Shown here in pieces: positions 62,715 to 64,000 of a stretch of 64,000 nucleotides of DNA. Every line of letters starts with the position of its first letter. Positions within the stretch are counted from its first letter, which is position 1. Under the pieces are notes generated by a model that was not told where the DNA came from, did not search any database, and saw nothing but the letters and a program-made list of their open reading frames with translations. The translations under genes were made by a program, and so were the position numbers. The stretch comes from Anodontia alba (taxonomy: Eukaryota; Mollusca; Bivalvia; Lucinida; Lucinidae), in assembly GCA_964016985.1 (NCBI GenBank), contig OZ024827.1, positions 77,268,335 through 77,332,334 of the forward strand, read 5' to 3'.

Positions 62715-62955
62715 AGCAAAAACAAAAACAAAAACACAAACAAAACAAAACAAAAACAAACAAACACACAAAACAAAACAAAAAATAAATAAAAAAATAA
62801 ATAAATAAAAAAAAATAATAATAAAAAAAATAATAAAAAAATAAATAAATAAAAAAAATAGATAAATAAAAATAAATAAATAAAATAAAACAAGCAAACA
62901 AACAAAGAGAAACAACAACAAGCAACAAAAAAGAAATAAACATACAAAACAAACA
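62715..62955. repeat. A-rich low-complexity tract (AAAT, CAAA units)
   Basis: About 240 bp of A with spaced C, T or G. The long reverse frames of Phe/Leu/Tyr are artefacts of this tract. Confidence 0.88.
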
Positions 62956-63448
62956 CGGTATAATATGAGATATGAAGGATATTTTGTCACCGTGCACATT
63001 AAGACATTCCTAAGTAGTAAAACGGTTGTTAGAAGTAACAAATAAACAAAAAGCTGATTCACAAAGTACAAATTTGTGAAAAACTCAAATGATGTAGATC
63101 CCTGCATACCGCTGTTTCCTGTTTCCACTCTTTACGATGGGGGTGGCGGGGGTATGCGTGGAGGGTGGGGGCGTTTTGAGGTGCACATTTGCACAATATG
63201 TTAAAAAAGTTTCACTTTCCGACAGGCGTCAGCAACAAAAATTAATATTCATGTACAAATAATCAATTAATAGTTTAGAGCCGACTTATATAGCAGAGCT
63301 CATACCACCCTTGACAGGAAATGTAAGTAACTACGATCTGAGAAACAGAAACAACATCATTATTCTCTTTACAAAAACAGAGGCTTCGCATAGGTCTTGC
63401 ATTCATCGTCTATAGCAATATGGAATTCTCTTGTGATAAAATAGGCTT
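62956..63448. other. No gene recognised
   Basis: A G-rich stretch (GGGGGTGGCGGGGGT, 63138-63152) is the only marked feature. Confidence 0.35.
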
Positions 63449-63452
63449 TTGC

Positions 63453-63515
63453 AAACAGCATAGATCCAGATGAGACGGCTCATAATGAGCCGTCTCATCT
63501 GGATCTATGCTGTTT
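63453..63515. mobile_element. MITE family N (core-2), copy 5: perfect 31-bp arms
   Basis: AAACAGCATAGATCCAGATG and ACGGCTCAT, one unpaired base, then the exact complement ending GCTGTTT. No mismatch in the stem. Confidence 0.9.
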
Positions 63516-64000
63516 GACATTCAGTCTTTCAACTTTACATATAAACTTCTTTCCAAGCGATAGTTTTTTTTTAAAGCAGACGACAAATGTCGTCTGAAAT
63601 TTTGCACCGAAAGAGTTAAAACCCACATCCAGAATTCATCATATACTCACATAGTACCTTATTATTTCACGGGAAACGGGTACCTTACAGTATTACTCAC
63701 GAGAATCAGAAATAGCTGTAGCAACTTAAACAATGCTTTATTCGCTAATCACATACGAGATGATCCATCATGTCTCAGTCACAATTAATGGTATTGAAGA
63801 TGCTGACCATTACTTTTTTTAATGTAATAATTACACAAACCAAAGACTTCTAATTTTTTCAAACAACTAGAAAACTCCATCCGCTGAATTTAGAGAAACT
63901 TTTATTTGGTGATCCAAACTCCTCAGAGGAAGAAAATGTCTTTGTTTAGAACTGTTCGACAATATATCAAACCTACAAATAGTTTTAAAACTAATATTGT
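63516..64000. other. No gene recognised
   Basis: AT-rich sequence to the window edge. A family O-like AAAGCAGACGACAAATGTCG scrap is at 63575. Confidence 0.35.

Noticed and set aside
62621..63128. Long Phe/Leu/Tyr-rich reverse frames resembling membrane proteins
   Set aside because: They are translations of an A-rich simple-repeat tract in three frames at once.

Overview
The window looks like a piece of animal genome, most likely a marine bivalve mollusc (moderate confidence for mollusc, low for any family). The reasons are one large gene built of tiny exons with GT-AG introns, tRNA-derived SINEs, a CR1/jockey-like LINE remnant, and very dense short hairpin-type DNA transposons (MITEs) of a kind familiar from bivalve genomes. 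No bacterial, viral or organellar genes were seen. Almost every longer open frame is a translated repeat.

One gene can be assembled from the sequence. It lies on the + strand at about 16770-45785. A CRE site and a TATA box precede a signal-peptide exon (16844). Small internal exons follow at 19319, 21900, 24695, 26368, 27706, 29914, 30962 and 35968; each is a multiple of 3 and each is entered and left in phase 1. Two alternative last coding exons come next, at 38540 (Gly/Val and Asn/Gly/Phe repeats) and 44347 (four 10-residue repeats, then an Asn-rich tail). Each has its own 3'UTR exon and AATAAA signal (40227, 45705). In both, the stop codon is split by the intron: TA joined to A when spliced, TAG if the intron is retained. 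The predicted proteins are 254 and 226 residues. Both are secreted, Lys/Pro/Val-rich and then Gly-rich, and have no Cys after the signal peptide. This resembles an extracellular structural protein of the shell matrix, periostracum or byssus type, but that role is inference.

Layout. 1-16670: intergenic DNA with MITEs, an inverted pair of GTCGTTTCGG minisatellites (1745-3245), a tandem 150-bp repeat (4304-4745) and a foldback complex (8065-10885). 16672-45785: the gene, whose roughly 28 kb of introns are crowded with MITEs, SINEs and microsatellites. 45786-64000: intergenic DNA with more MITEs, a degraded LINE inserted inside a MITE (53286-55557), a second reverse transcriptase scrap (52565-52930) and near-perfect palindromes (58993-59184, 63453-63515).

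The most unusual repeat signal is modularity. Twelve MITE families with different ends fall into three groups, and each group shares one central hairpin core. In one group the arms differ between families by paired (compensatory) changes. Nested insertions (U in B twice, E in D, E and I in O, F in G, K in H, LINE in B) give a relative age order.
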